Part shown: piece by piece, positions 20,617-30,538 of the stretch
Numbering within the stretch: the first letter of the stretch is position 1
Layout of the letters: every line of letters begins with the position of its first letter
Source: Acanthopleuribacter pedis
Lineage (GTDB): Bacteria > Acidobacteriota > Holophagae > Acanthopleuribacterales > Acanthopleuribacteraceae
Length of the DNA stretch: 64,000 bases
Assembly (NCBI RefSeq): GCF_017377855.1
Contig: NZ_JAFREP010000017.1
Span: forward strand, 124,001 to 188,000
Direction of reading: 5' to 3'
Position numbers and translations under genes: made by a program
Notes under the pieces: model-generated
The model's database searches: none
The model's input: only the letters and a program-made list of their open reading frames with translations
What the model was told of the DNA's origin: nothing

Positions 20617-21219
20617 TCAAATACCCATCCGCTTACCCTTCACCTCGAACCAGATCTCGCGGCCTCGCCTTGGTTTGATGGAATGGGAGGCGGTTTCCTC
20701 ATAGGCGCGTATCTCGAAGCGGTTGGCCAGGTGCTCCTGGAATTCCTCTGACGCCACCGCGAAAGGTGGGCCTTCCCGACGGGTAACCTGGCGAAACACC
20801 ATGCCGAGGTAGGTGCCGCCGGGCTTGAGGGCACGCTGGATACCGTCGAGGTAATCGCCTCGGTCGCTCGGATCGAGCGCACAGAAACAGGTGTATTCCC
20901 AGATCCAATCGAAACGGGCCGCGAAATCGAGCCGGCGCACGTCGGCCTGTTCCCAGCTTAATCGTGGATGCTCGTAGGTAGTTTGGGCCGTGGCCAGGGC
21001 CGTGGGGGCGAAGTCGACGCCGAGCGTGTGACCGCCTTTTTTCGCCCAATAAAACGCGTCGTGCCCCGTACCGCAGCCGGGAACCAGCACCGAACCGGTG
21101 ACCTTGGTGTCGCGCAAAAACGCGATCAACGCCGGGGTTACGCCGCCCAGGTCCCAGCGCGTGTCGGCGTCCTGCCAGACCTGTTCCCAATGGGCGGCCG
21201 ATAAAAAGGGATCAGTCAT
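20617..21219 (-). CDS. SAM-dependent methyltransferase, thiopurine methyltransferase (TPMT)-like
   Basis: 200 residues from the ATG at 21219; longer open reading extends into the neighbour and lacks a ribosome site. Class I methyltransferase motif I is VLVPGCGTGHDAFYWAKKG, followed by an acidic loop (GVDFAPTAL) and the segment IWEYTCFCALDP, as in TPMT/PF05724 proteins. These transfer methyl groups to thiol or selenium/tellurium compounds or other small acceptors. The N-terminus HWEQVWQDADTRWDLGGVTP is also typical. The gene overlaps the end of the upstream M28 peptidase by eight bases. The substrate is unknown. Confidence 0.82.
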   Translation of the reverse strand: MTDPFLSAAHWEQVWQDADTRWDLGGVTPALIAFLRDTKVTGSVLVPGCGTGHDAFYWAKKGGHTLGVDFAPTALATAQTTYEHPRLSWEQADVRRLDFAARFDWIWEYTCFCALDPSDRGDYLDGIQRALKPGGTYLGMVFRQVTRREGPPFAVASEEFQEHLANRFEIRAYEETASHSIKPRRGREIWFEVKGKRMGI

Positions 21220-22276
21220 TGGCCGCTTCGGCGGTTTTTCCTTTGTAACGCGAGAAGCTGTAGAAATCGTTTTCAAGCCACTGGATCCACGCTTTTTGGT
21301 CGGCGACTTGGCGCGTGATGGCGGTCATGATCCCGGCCAGCTCCGTCATGTTTTCGATGTCCAGGTGTTCGGGGTTGTCGTGTACCTGGTGGTAGTGCTC
21401 ACCGCCGCCCCAGGTGGAAAAAGAGTGGGCCGGAATGCCCACCGCGGTGCGTTTCTCGCGGTCGGACTCCAGCATCGCGAAGCGAATGTTGTCGGAGCGC
21501 ACAAACAAATTGAGCTTGGGGAACGGGGCGTCCACGTATTCCCAACCCGCATCCTTGGCTTTGGCGATGACGATTTTGTGCAGATCGCTGTAAGGGCCGC
21601 CGGTTAGCCACAGCTTCTTTTTGCCGAGCTTTTTGGTGTGACCCACCATCTCAAAGTTGAGATTAACCACCATTTTCTCCAGCGGTAACAGCGGGTTTTT
21701 GGCAAAATGACCCGAGCCGAACAAACCCAACTCCTCGGCCGCCCAGCCGATGATCACCACGGAACGCTTCGGGCCGCGCCCTTCTTTCTTCATTTTGGCC
21801 AGCACCTCGCCGACCGCCAAACAGACCGCCACACCACTGGCATTGTCGTCGGCCCCGTTAAAAATGAGGTCGCCTTCGCCCTCGGGTTTGGTGCCCACGT
21901 GGTCGTAATGGGCGCTCAGCATGATCCATTCGTCTTTGAGCTTGGGATCGGAACCCTCGAGCATGGCCATCACATTTCGCGCCGAAAGTTCTTGTTTCTG
22001 AAACGTGAAATCAAACGATTGGAAGTAACCTTCAGCTCCTGGCAACGGCTTTAGGCCGAGGGTTTTAAATTCATTGGCCAGCCATTCGGCGGCGCGTTTT
22101 GCGCCCGGCGTCCCCTCTTTGCGACCTTCCATGGCGTCGCCGGCGAGTTCGTCAACCCAGGTTTTTAACTGTTTGGCGCTGGTTTGGGGGATCGGCTCCT
22201 CGGCGGAAACCCAAAAGGGTGCGGTCAGACAGCAGCAAAGCAGGATGCGAATGAGGGTAAAGCGGGAAGGGTTCAT
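21212..22276 (-). CDS. Secreted M28-family zinc metallopeptidase
   Basis: 354 residues. A signal peptide ends near VSA-EEP (residue 25). The M28 fold motifs are visible: SAHYDHVG (zinc His), NGADDNASG (bridging Asp), AAEELGLFGS (catalytic Glu plus zinc Glu) and a C-terminal HSFSTWGGGEHYHQVHD. At the position where many aminopeptidases have Asp in NxDM, this protein reads NLNFEMVG, so the ligand would be Glu; this is also seen in some bacterial members. It is likely a periplasmic or secreted aminopeptidase that cleaves N-terminal residues from peptides. It shares an operon with the methyltransferase. Confidence 0.85.
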   Translation of the reverse strand: MNPSRFTLIRILLCCCLTAPFWVSAEEPIPQTSAKQLKTWVDELAGDAMEGRKEGTPGAKRAAEWLANEFKTLGLKPLPGAEGYFQSFDFTFQKQELSARNVMAMLEGSDPKLKDEWIMLSAHYDHVGTKPEGEGDLIFNGADDNASGVAVCLAVGEVLAKMKKEGRGPKRSVVIIGWAAEELGLFGSGHFAKNPLLPLEKMVVNLNFEMVGHTKKLGKKKLWLTGGPYSDLHKIVIAKAKDAGWEYVDAPFPKLNLFVRSDNIRFAMLESDREKRTAVGIPAHSFSTWGGGEHYHQVHDNPEHLDIENMTELAGIMTAITRQVADQKAWIQWLENDFYSFSRYKGKTAEAAND

Positions 22277-22499
22277 AGGAGGTCTTTCCTTTAAAGCGAG
22301 ATGGTTTTGAAGGGGCCCTGGTCAGCGGATGTGAAAATTGAGTGAGGCATTTACAGAAAAGCCATTTTACCTTATGCAACGACCAAGAAAAGAAAACGCC
22401 GTATCAAAATTGTGCTGGTACCCTTCGTGCTTGAACGGCGTGGGGACCTGTGGTTTGGTTGGGGCATGTTCCTGAAACCCACATTTTTGGGAGGGCCCC

Positions 22500-25400
22500 T
22501 TGTCCCACGCGTCAAACCCGTCCTCGGATTCACCCACTGCTTGGCAATTCTGGATTGATCGCGGCGGTACCTTTACCGATATCGTTGCTCGCCGGCCCGA
22601 CGGCAGCCTCAGTGCCCATAAATTCCTGTCGGAACACCCGGAACGCTACCGCGACGCGGCGTTGTTCGGCATGCGCAGCCTGCTTCAATCCGCGCCCGCG
22701 AAGCACCGGAACGGGGAACCGAACCTTTCTCAGGCGTGCGTCGAAGCCGTCAAAATGGGAACGACGGTGGCGACCAACGCCTTGTTGGAACGCAAGGGCG
22801 CCAAAACCCTGTTCGTGGTTACGGAAGGGTTCGGTGATGTGTTGCATATCGGCAGCCAGCATCGACGCGATATTTTCGCCAGGAAAATTGAGAAGCCCGT
22901 GCCCCTGTTTTCGCGGGTTGTCGAAGTCAGGGAACGCATTTCGGTTGACGGCATGGCGCTGTTCCCACTCGACGAGGACCACGCGCGCGCGGCCCTTCAG
23001 CAGGCTTTTGACGACGGCTTCGAGGCGGTGGCGGTGGCGCTGGTCCACGGTTATCGGCACCCCGCCCATGAACGCCGCCTGGGCGCATTGGCCGCCGCGG
23101 TAGGTTTTACCCAAGTTTCCCTCAGCCACCAGGTGACCGGCTTAATTCGTCTGGTCCATCGTGCCGATACCACCGTGGCCGATGCCTACCTTTCGCCCGT
23201 GTTGCGTCGTTACGTGGCACAGGTCCAGGCGGAAACAGGCGATATTCCGCTGCTGTTTATGCAGAGCAACGGCGGTTTAATCGCGGCCGACGCCTTCCAA
23301 GGCAAAAACAGTGTTTTGTCCGGGCCGGCGGGCGGTATCGTCGGCGCGGTTGCCACCGCCGAACAAGCCGGATTCCCCCGGGTGATTACCTTCGACATGG
23401 GCGGTACCTCCACCGATGTGGCCCACTACAGCGGCGATTTGGAACGCGCCTACAACCGTGAGGTCGCCGGCATACGTCTGCAAGCGCCGATGATGGACAT
23501 TCACACCGTGGCGGCGGGCGGTGGTTCCATCCTCAGCTTCGACGGCCTGCGCTTCCAGGTCGGTCCCGCCTCGGCCGGCGCGGATCCCGGACCGGCGGCC
23601 TATGGAAGGGGTGGACCGGCCACGGTTACCGACGCCAACTTGATTCTCGGCCGTTTGGTACCTGCCTGTTTTCCCAAAGTATTCGGGCCCAACGGCGATT
23701 TAGGCCTCGACAGCGAGGCGGCCCTCGCCCGCTTTCAAACTTTGGCCGACCAAAGCACTGCCGCAACGGGTAACGCCACGACGGCGGTCGATGTCGCCGA
23801 GGGTTGCCTGCGCCTCGCGGTGGCGGGCATGGCCGACGCGGTGAAAAAGATTTCACTCCAGCAAGGTCGCGATGTCGCCGGCTACGCCTTGCAGTGTTTC
23901 GGCGGCGCGGGCGGCCAGCTCGCCTGCCGTGTTGCCGCCGAGCTGGGCATGCGTACGGTTCTGGTCCATCCTTTCGCCGGCGTTTTATCCGCTTACGGCA
24001 TGGGTTTGGCCGATGTTCGCGTGCTTGAATCGCGTACCGTGGAACAACCTTTAACCGAGAGGATGTGGCCCGAACTCAACGAACTGGCTTCCCAACTGAA
24101 AACCCAGACGGTGGCAACCCTTGAGGCGCCCAAACATGCGACACCGAGCTTCCACGTCAGCCTCCAGGTCAAATACGAAGGCAGCGATGAAGCGCTGCGT
24201 GTTCCCTTCGAATCCGTCGCGCAAGCGACCGAGGCGTTTGTCGCACGACACCGCGCGCGTTACGGCTTTGTGTTGGAAGGCAAAACCCTGCTGGTGGCAA
24301 GCCTTGAGGTGGAGGCGCGTTTGGCCGAAAACACCCTGAACCAACTGCCGACCATGCCTTCCGTTTTTGTTGACGGCCCACCCCCCGAACACCACATGTG
24401 GTTGGACGGCGTCCGAACCGCGGTACCGGTTTACGACTGGGCGGCACTCGAACCCGGCCAAGCAATTGACGGTCCCGCGGTCATCGTCAACCCGCTAACC
24501 GCGGTCACGGTGGATCCCGGCTGGCGCGCCCGCCACGAACAATGCCTCATGGTGGAGCGCGTCGGCACCCAGGTTGCCGGCGGCGGGGACGATCCCAACG
24601 CGGTTGCAGTCGATCCAGTGCGCCTCGAAATCTTTAACAACCTCTACATGTCCATTGCCGAACAAATGGGGTTTGTGCTCCAAAACACCAGCGTCTCGGT
24701 CAATATTAAGGAACGGCTTGATTTTTCCTGCGCGGTCTTCGACGGCAATGGGTTCCTGATTGCCAACGCGCCTCACATGCCGGTCCATTTGGGCTCCATG
24801 GGCGAGAGTGTGCAGGCCTTGATTCAGCGCCACCGTGAGGAACAACGCCTCTTTGCGCCGGGGGATGTTTACGCGATCAACGATCCCTACAACGGCGGCA
24901 CCCACCTGCCCGATATCACCGTGGTTTCTCCTGTCTTTGATCGCGCGGGTGCTGAGCTTTTGTTTTTTGTCGCCTCACGGGGTCACCATGCGGACGTCGG
25001 CGGCAAAACCCCGGGCTCCATGCCGCCGTTCAGCAGGTCCATCGAGGAAGAAGGCGTGCTGTTCGACATGGTTCCGCTGGTGGAAAACGGGGCCTGGCGG
25101 GAGGAAGCCCTGTTGGCTTTGCTCAGCTCGGGTCCCTACCCCGCCCGCAATCCAGCGCAAAACATGGCCGACCTGCGTGCCCAAGCGGCGGCCAACCACA
25201 AAGGTGCGGAAGAACTGCGAAAGTTGGTGGATCGCTACGGTCGCGCGGTGGTCATCGCCTACATGCAACACGTACAGGATTACGCGGAAACCTGTGTGCG
25301 CCGTGTGATTGGTGTGTTGAAGAGCGGCGCTTTCCGCTATACCTGTGATTCCGGCAGCGTCGTCGCGGTCCAGGTCACCACCGACCCCGAGCAAGGTACC

Positions 25401-26165
25401 GCGGTTGTGGATTTCACCGGTACCTCACCGCAACAAGACGACAACTTCAACGCCCCCGCGGCCGTTACCAAAGCCGCGGTTCTGTATGTGTTTCGCTGTT
25501 TGGTGGAAGAGAACATCCCGCTTAACGCCGGTTGCCTCAAGCCACTGACGATTCATATCCCCGAGGGCAGTATGCTTGCGCCGCGTTTTCCGGCCGCGGT
25601 GGTCGCGGGCAACGTCGAAACCTCGCAAGTGGTGACGGATGCCTTATTTGGCGCGCTCGGCGTGCAAGCCGCCGCCCAAGGTACGATGAACAACTTCACC
25701 TTCGGCAATGCGACGCGACAATACTACGAAACCATTTGTGGCGGCGCCGGCGCGGGTGATGGATACGACGGTGCCGATGCGGTTCAAACCCACATGACCA
25801 ACTCCCGCATTACCGATGTCGAGGTTTTGGAATTGCGTTTTCCGGTCTTGTTGGAACGGTTCGCAATCCGTCGTGGGAGTGGCGGCGCGGGTCGTTTTCG
25901 GGGCGGCGACGGCGTGGTCCGGCGCGTGCGCTTTTTGGCCGCGATGACCGCGGCGATCCTGGCCAACCGTCGCGAAGTTCCGCCCTTCGGTCTTGGTGGT
26001 GGTCAATCAGGGCGGGCGGGTCGAACCCGATGGTGGCGCATCACCGGGGCCGTCGACACCTTGCCCAGTTGTGCGGAGATCGCTGTTGCGCCAGGCGACG
26101 TGTTGGAAATCGAAACGCCGGGTGGTGGGGGGTTCGGTGATGCAGCGAACGAAAAAGCGCGATGA
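22500..26165 (+). CDS. 5-oxoprolinase (ATP-hydrolysing), fused hydantoinase A/B type
   Basis: 1221 residues, close to the usual length. Residues about 15-195 are the Hydant_A_N domain ([18 protein letters not shown]), about 205-510 HyuA ([15 protein letters not shown]; the sugar-kinase-like phosphate loop), and about 700-1215 the HyuB domain ([31 protein letters not shown]). It converts 5-oxo-L-proline to glutamate with ATP, recycling pyroglutamate from peptides or glutathione. The start is TTG at 22500 with GGGAGGG upstream. It is a single-gene unit. A hydantoinase or acetone-carboxylase-like activity cannot be ruled out, but the fused layout favours 5-oxoprolinase. Confidence 0.88.
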   Translation: MSHASNPSSDSPTAWQFWIDRGGTFTDIVARRPDGSLSAHKFLSEHPERYRDAALFGMRSLLQSAPAKHRNGEPNLSQACVEAVKMGTTVATNALLERKGAKTLFVVTEGFGDVLHIGSQHRRDIFARKIEKPVPLFSRVVEVRERISVDGMALFPLDEDHARAALQQAFDDGFEAVAVALVHGYRHPAHERRLGALAAAVGFTQVSLSHQVTGLIRLVHRADTTVADAYLSPVLRRYVAQVQAETGDIPLLFMQSNGGLIAADAFQGKNSVLSGPAGGIVGAVATAEQAGFPRVITFDMGGTSTDVAHYSGDLERAYNREVAGIRLQAPMMDIHTVAAGGGSILSFDGLRFQVGPASAGADPGPAAYGRGGPATVTDANLILGRLVPACFPKVFGPNGDLGLDSEAALARFQTLADQSTAATGNATTAVDVAEGCLRLAVAGMADAVKKISLQQGRDVAGYALQCFGGAGGQLACRVAAELGMRTVLVHPFAGVLSAYGMGLADVRVLESRTVEQPLTERMWPELNELASQLKTQTVATLEAPKHATPSFHVSLQVKYEGSDEALRVPFESVAQATEAFVARHRARYGFVLEGKTLLVASLEVEARLAENTLNQLPTMPSVFVDGPPPEHHMWLDGVRTAVPVYDWAALEPGQAIDGPAVIVNPLTAVTVDPGWRARHEQCLMVERVGTQVAGGGDDPNAVAVDPVRLEIFNNLYMSIAEQMGFVLQNTSVSVNIKERLDFSCAVFDGNGFLIANAPHMPVHLGSMGESVQALIQRHREEQRLFAPGDVYAINDPYNGGTHLPDITVVSPVFDRAGAELLFFVASRGHHADVGGKTPGSMPPFSRSIEEEGVLFDMVPLVENGAWREEALLALLSSGPYPARNPAQNMADLRAQAAANHKGAEELRKLVDRYGRAVVIAYMQHVQDYAETCVRRVIGVLKSGAFRYTCDSGSVVAVQVTTDPEQGTAVVDFTGTSPQQDDNFNAPAAVTKAAVLYVFRCLVEENIPLNAGCLKPLTIHIPEGSMLAPRFPAAVVAGNVETSQVVTDALFGALGVQAAAQGTMNNFTFGNATRQYYETICGGAGAGDGYDGADAVQTHMTNSRITDVEVLELRFPVLLERFAIRRGSGGAGRFRGGDGVVRRVRFLAAMTAAILANRREVPPFGLGGGQSGRAGRTRWWRITGAVDTLPSCAEIAVAPGDVLEIETPGGGGFGDAANEKAR

Positions 26166-26293
26166 CCCGTATGAACCTAAGTCCGGGTATCGCGCTTGTC
26201 GGTTTGGGGCCGCCCGGTTTTCCACCAAACACCATCACCGGCGGCACCCATCATGTTAACCAATTCAGATTTCGTTCTGGAAATCCAAGTGGA

Positions 26294-26491
26294 TTAGTAA
26301 CACGCTTGGATAGAGCAAATACACGCTTCGTAAGCTTTTAACCATTTAGCCGAGCCGCGCTTGCCAAATTGGTCGGCGTACTGCATGCAGCTAAACTGGA
26401 CATCGGGTGGCGTATCGCCGCCAACCAACTGAGAAGCGCCGGTGGCTACGGCGGAAAACAAAAATACAGAAACAAGAATCTTCTTGAGCAT
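26294..26491 (-). CDS. Small secreted Cys-containing peptide
   Basis: 65 residues. The start ATG is at 26491, with GGAGATGACTT immediately upstream, a strong ribosome site. Residues 1-20 form a signal peptide (MLKKILVSVFLFSAVATGAS). The mature part of about 45 residues has four cysteines, the last two in ACICSIQACY at the C-terminus. Two disulfides in a small exported peptide can be expected. No family is recognised. It could be a bacteriocin-like, structural or signalling peptide; none of these is shown by the sequence. It stands alone between convergent/divergent neighbours. Confidence 0.6.
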   Translation of the reverse strand: MLKKILVSVFLFSAVATGASQLVGGDTPPDVQFSCMQYADQFGKRGSAKWLKAYEACICSIQACY

Positions 26492-26965
26492 AAGTCATCT
26501 CCAGGACATGAGGATTAAATCTTTGCTTTGTGAGCTCGATCACAATACATTGAAAGCGAAAATAAAGTCAAATACGAAAATAGACTTGCAGTCTTCATTA
26601 GCGGTTTTTCTGTTTATTTCAGTAAAAGATAACCTTTGCGAAAAGCAATCGATGCGCGGCGCTCGGGTGCCCTGACGGTTTTCCCCGCTCCATCTGTCGG
26701 GGAAACAAAGCACGTGTTCGTATCCAGAAAATGGGGAAGCACTGCCATTTCGCGGTTGTTTTCCGGTTACAGGTTGGCTATGGTTCCGAGGCCGGGTTTC
26801 GATAAGAATGTGTGCTTTGTAAAAAAAGCAGGAACAACGACGGATTTTCCCGCCTCGTGGTCACCAACCTTGCAGCACCACGGGACCTTCGCTTTTTGTT
26901 GCGATCGTGACCCCCCACTGTCGGCCGCCTTTTTTGCGCCGCCGTACCTTACCCAAGGAAGTACC

Positions 26966-27559
26966 ATGCAGCGAGTGAAACGCCTTCTGCCCTTGTTGGC
27001 CTGTCTGATCCTGATGTTGTCTTTGAATGCTTGCCTTAGCTTTCATCGGCAAGCAGTGTTTTTTCCCGAGGATCAGCGGCTGATTATGGAAGGCGTCATC
27101 GATTCCTACACCCCCAAGCGTTTGGCCGAGGTGCTGGAGCGCAATCCCCAGATCACCACCATTGTTTTGCTGGACGTGGAAGGTTCGGTCGACGACGAGG
27201 CCAATTTCGTGGCTGCTCGGCTTGTCAGAGAAAAAGGACTGGCGACCCATGTTCCGGCCAATGGGGTGATTGCCTCAGGGGGCACCGACTTTTTCCTGGC
27301 CGGCGTGAAACGCACCATCGAGCCGGGCGCCCAAATCGGGGTTCATTCTTGGGCCGAGGGATTCGGTAAGGCGGAATTGCAGGGCGGCGATCTTGCCAAA
27401 GATCACCCCGACCATCAGATCTACCTCGAGTACTACCGCGACATGAACATCCCCGAATCCTTTTATTGGTTCACCCTTGAAGCTGCGCCTGCCGAGGGCA
27501 TGCACTGGATGTCCCGTGAAGAAATGGAACAGTACGGATTTCTGACGGAAAAACCTTAA
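26966..27559 (+). CDS. ClpP/crotonase-fold lipoprotein (COG3904-like)
   Basis: 197 residues from the ATG at 26966, chosen because AAGGAAG lies five bases upstream and a lipoprotein signal begins there; the frame is open upstream to 26636 but has no ribosome site. The lipobox is LNAC (near residue 22). The body has the ClpP-like order: IVLLDVEGSVDDEANFVA, then VIASGGTDFFLAG (candidate Ser nucleophile region), then VHSWAEG (candidate His). This resembles COG3904, predicted periplasmic ClpP-superfamily proteins with unproven protease activity. No partner gene is adjacent. Confidence 0.7.
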   Translation: MQRVKRLLPLLACLILMLSLNACLSFHRQAVFFPEDQRLIMEGVIDSYTPKRLAEVLERNPQITTIVLLDVEGSVDDEANFVAARLVREKGLATHVPANGVIASGGTDFFLAGVKRTIEPGAQIGVHSWAEGFGKAELQGGDLAKDHPDHQIYLEYYRDMNIPESFYWFTLEAAPAEGMHWMSREEMEQYGFLTEKP

Positions 27560-28225
27560 GGTGCGTGCTTTTTCTTTCGAAAACCAACTTTTGTGACAGC
27601 CGTAGCAACCTCTGTCGGCATCGAAAATCACCACTATTAACTCTGTGATAAACAGCACGTAAGGCGGCGCCTGCTGTTGACGGTAGCGCGTGGGTTGATT
27701 AAGGTTTTTAGCCATCGTGTACAACGCAAAACTTATCGTACTTTCTTTTGCTTTTGAAACTAAATAAGTCGGGTACTCCGCGTAATAAATCCCGAAAATT
27801 ATCTTTATTTTGCGAATTTAATTGGTAAGAGAGACGGCGCAAAAGGCATCGGGGTGTGGTACAATAGGCCTCGCTGCCTGCTTTTGATGCATGAACCCTT
27901 TTTTTATGGGTCAATCTTTCGATTTTTATTGCATGTATTAGAGAGACGAATTCGATTCCGCCGGCATCTTCATTCTTCTTAAACCCGGCATTCCATAATC
28001 ATTCACATAGGTTTGAACCAACGCGAACCTATCTATTTATCGTGCTACGGACCATGCCCTTGGTCGCGATATCCCTGTGCCTTCAGCCCTTTTCCCTCGC
28101 CTCCCTTGGGAAAACCTATGACGCAACCCTCGCTTGCGTTTCGGCACAGCCCGTCGCCGGCCCCGTCGATCCCCACGGGCTGTCTCGGTGCTTGTCCCTG
28201 CACGTTCACGATGAGGTATCCTCAA
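27560..28225 (+). other. Intergenic region, 666 bases, AT-rich in part
   Basis: Between the ClpP-like gene and the DoxX-like gene. I see no convincing coding frame, although the frame of the downstream gene is open back to 28013. A TACAAT box at 27860-27865 could be a -10 element but has no clear -35 partner. The stretch 27710-27850 is AT-richer than its surroundings. Confidence 0.4.
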
Positions 28226-29119
28226 ATGCAAAAAACGGCTGCAATCAATCTGTGGTTTCCCCACTTCGAACGTCATGTCATTGGCTTAATGGAAAAAAAC
28301 GGTCTGCGCGCTTGTCGCCTGGCCATCGGTATCATTTTTATTTGGTTCGGGATGCTTAAACCCCTCGGTTTAAGTCCCGCCGATCAACTCGTCCGCGACG
28401 TCACCTTCTGGATTCCGATCCCGCACTTTGTGTTTCTGCTCGGGCTCTGGGAAGTCGCCATCGGCGTGTGTTTCTTGTTTCAACCGCTGACCCGCTTCGG
28501 GGTCGCGCTTTTGTTCATGCACATGCCCGGCACGGTGTTGCCCTTTTTCCTCTTGCCGGAACAGTGTTGGCGCGTGTTTCCCCACGCACTCACCCTGGAA
28601 GGGCAGTACATTGTCAAGAATTTGGTATTGGTCGCCGCGGCCTTGGTGGTCGGCGGCAAGGTGCGCCGTCACAGGGACGACGTGCAACGTCTGGCGCCTT
28701 TTACCGGCGAGGGCTTTCTGTCCTTGCTCAACCACGGAACCTGGATCGATATCGCGCCAGGGACCACGCTGATCCGTCAGGGTGAGCACCACGATTACCT
28801 TTACTACCTGGCCGCGGGTCGCGGCTCGGTCGAAATCGACGGGCGGCCCGTGGCCGAGTTGTCGGCGGGCCAGTTGATTGGTGAAATGAGTTACCTGACC
28901 CGTCAAGGCGCCGGTGCCACGGTCAAGGCGGCCGAAGCCATGCGCCTCGTTCGTTGGTCCAAGCTGCATCTTGCCAAGTTGCAGCGGGAGCAACCGGATC
29001 TGCTGGAAGCCCTGCAAGCCGCCATCTGCCAGGATCTGGTGTGCAAACTGCAACAGCGGCCCGTGATCGCCGAAGCCGGTTCACAACCGCCCCGAAACCG
29101 TCGTGGCGCGGCGGCTTAA
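28226..29119 (+). CDS. DoxX/DUF417-like membrane domain fused to a cyclic-nucleotide-binding domain
   Basis: 297 residues. The start ATG at 28226 is preferred because GAGG lies nine bases upstream; the frame is open upstream but low-quality. Residues about 20-145 contain four membrane helices and match the DoxX/YkgB-DUF417 pattern (RLAIGIIFIWFGMLKP, WIPIPHFVFLLGLWEVAIGV). Residues about 165-280 form a cNMP-binding beta-roll (IDIAPGTTLIRQGEHHDYLY, AAGRGSVEIDGRPVAELS, GQLIGEMSYLT). The fusion suggests a membrane redox or transport function gated by a nucleotide signal such as cAMP. The RxA core of a true cAMP site is not clearly present, so binding is unproven. Confidence 0.7.
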   Translation: MQKTAAINLWFPHFERHVIGLMEKNGLRACRLAIGIIFIWFGMLKPLGLSPADQLVRDVTFWIPIPHFVFLLGLWEVAIGVCFLFQPLTRFGVALLFMHMPGTVLPFFLLPEQCWRVFPHALTLEGQYIVKNLVLVAAALVVGGKVRRHRDDVQRLAPFTGEGFLSLLNHGTWIDIAPGTTLIRQGEHHDYLYYLAAGRGSVEIDGRPVAELSAGQLIGEMSYLTRQGAGATVKAAEAMRLVRWSKLHLAKLQREQPDLLEALQAAICQDLVCKLQQRPVIAEAGSQPPRNRRGAAA

Positions 29120-29186
29120 ACGACCGATTGACACAATCTCAACCCCACAACCCATACGCGTGTCGGCTCATCTGAGCCGGCACGCG

Positions 29187-30119
29187 TTATTTCTTTTTTG
29201 GGGTTTTGTTATCGATTTTGGTGACGCGCCCGCCTTGTGTTTCAATCCAAGCAACCCAGGACGCGGCGGTTTTGCCGTTACAGGTGAGCAGGAAACGGTC
29301 CGCCGGGGCTTCGGTTGGCCGGCTAAACCAACCGGTGCGGTCCGGGTCGGCCGCGATGTGAATCGCCACCGCGCCGTCCTCCGCAAAAATCCTTTGCTCG
29401 GTAGGCAGTTGGCTCGCGGTCAAACCTTCGAAACGAATGGTTTTTAATTTGCCGCGCCCCTGTCCTGGTTCCAGGTACCCGCTGATGAATTCAAAGGAGG
29501 CGTTCGACCAATCACAAAAACCGATCAACGCGTCCATTGACTGGAAACACAAGTGGATCCGGTTGTCGTCGACGCCCTCGCTGTCGTCAAAAGGCAGTGC
29601 GATCACACCCCCTCTTTGCGTCAAGGCCGGATGAAGCTCGGGAAAAAGGGGTTCCGCCGCCAAGGGCGTTGCCGGGGCAATCAGCAAGCGCGGGCTCTGT
29701 TGCAAAGCGACCGTGACCAGGTGCTGGACCGCAAAACGGGAAAAAGTTTCGGCGACCCGCATCGGCGCGGGCATGTCGCTGTTTAAACCCAGAACGGGTG
29801 GGTCCGCCGTCGCATCGTCCAAATCCAAGTACCACACGGAATAGTGGTCGTCGCTGAGAATCAATGGGCAACGCGGGATCAAGGCATGCGGAATGCCGAG
29901 TTGGCCCATGTGGCCTCGTTGACGGTTGAATTCGGCTTCGCTGCATGTCGCGGGTTTTTGCAACACCGTCGCGAATGCCTCCATAAAGCCGATACGCTGC
30001 CAAAAAGCGGCCACGTCTTGGGGAAGCCCCGAAAGGGTGTCGACGGATTCACGGTCCTTGGGGTAACCCTTGAGTCGGTCACAAAGAAAATCATAGAGAG
30101 CGTCGAATCGATTCACCAT
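29187..30119 (-). CDS. Candidate immunity protein, SUKH-like N-terminal domain
   Basis: 310 residues from the ATG at 30119, chosen because CAGGAGC precedes it. The first 150 residues show a SUKH (Smi1/Knr4) like pattern: LPQDVAAFWQRIGF near the start, HYSVWYLDLDDA with ADPPVLGLNSD, and then a helix SRFAVQHLVTVAL. SUKH proteins commonly protect against deaminase and nuclease toxins of polymorphic toxin systems. The C-terminal half (about 155-310) is a second domain that I do not recognise. It is the gene following the RHS-deaminase toxin on the same strand, after a 416-base gap filled by a repeat element. The immunity role is inferred from position and pattern. Confidence 0.5.
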   Translation of the reverse strand: MVNRFDALYDFLCDRLKGYPKDRESVDTLSGLPQDVAAFWQRIGFMEAFATVLQKPATCSEAEFNRQRGHMGQLGIPHALIPRCPLILSDDHYSVWYLDLDDATADPPVLGLNSDMPAPMRVAETFSRFAVQHLVTVALQQSPRLLIAPATPLAAEPLFPELHPALTQRGGVIALPFDDSEGVDDNRIHLCFQSMDALIGFCDWSNASFEFISGYLEPGQGRGKLKTIRFEGLTASQLPTEQRIFAEDGAVAIHIAADPDRTGWFSRPTEAPADRFLLTCNGKTAASWVAWIETQGGRVTKIDNKTPKKK

Positions 30120-30202
30120 GCTGCTCCTGAACGCGATGGATGATGGGGGAAACGGTTCCATTTAAGCCGAGGAACCGCTTCCCGCCAAGCCTGGATTTTC
30201 GT

Positions 30203-30538
30203 TACCCCGCATTTCTCACGAGGATTCGTCGCGAGAAGCTGAAAGCCTTGTGATTACGAAGATTACGACCAAGCGCAAACGGAGCGGGGCTGACCATTCG
30301 CGGGGCTGACCATTCGCGGGGCTGACCATTCGCGGGGCCGACCATTCGCGGGGCCGACCATTCGCGGGGCCGACCATTCGCGGGGCTGACCATTCGCGGG
30401 GCCGACCATTCGCGGGGCCGACCTTTCGGCGTAGCAGCGCTACGTCGAGGATTGCTCGACTGAGTAAAGCGGAAGGCCGCCCCCTCGTAATCGCATGGGT
30501 TGCCCCGCGGCAGAACGCCTCGTGAGAAATGCGGGTTA
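30203..30538. repeat. Dispersed palindromic element, copy C (336 bp), with internal tandem array
   Basis: The left end TTACCCCGCATTTCTCACG and right end CGTGAGAAATGCGGGTTA are inverted. TA is at both outer ends (30203-30204 and 30537-30538). The interior holds nine 16-bp tandem units and shares GTAGCAGCGCTACGTCGAGG with the centre of copy E and CTCGTAATCGCATGGGTTGC with copy F. The right-end TTA is the stop codon of the RHS gene on the minus strand. Confidence 0.85.
30286..30429. repeat. Nine-unit 16-bp tandem array GGGGCYGACCATTCGC
   Basis: Eight exact units of GGGGC(T/C)GACCATTCGC from 30286 to 30413, plus a ninth, degenerate one to 30429. Only the sixth base varies (T or C). No spacers. 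The array sits inside palindromic element C. Confidence 0.95.

Noticed and set aside
26636-26965. Longer N-terminus for the ClpP-like lipoprotein
   Set aside because: The lipoprotein signal and ribosome site are at 26966; the upstream part has no ribosome site and an atypical composition.
27708-27914. Minus-strand 68-residue frame
   Set aside because: No ribosome site, basic low-information sequence, AT-rich surroundings.
28013-28225. Longer N-terminus for the DoxX-like fusion
   Set aside because: Pro/Ser-rich low-quality sequence without ribosome site; ATG at 28226 has GAGG.
30286-30429. Tandem repeats as a CRISPR array
   Set aside because: Units are 16 bp, directly joined without spacers, and no cas gene is present.
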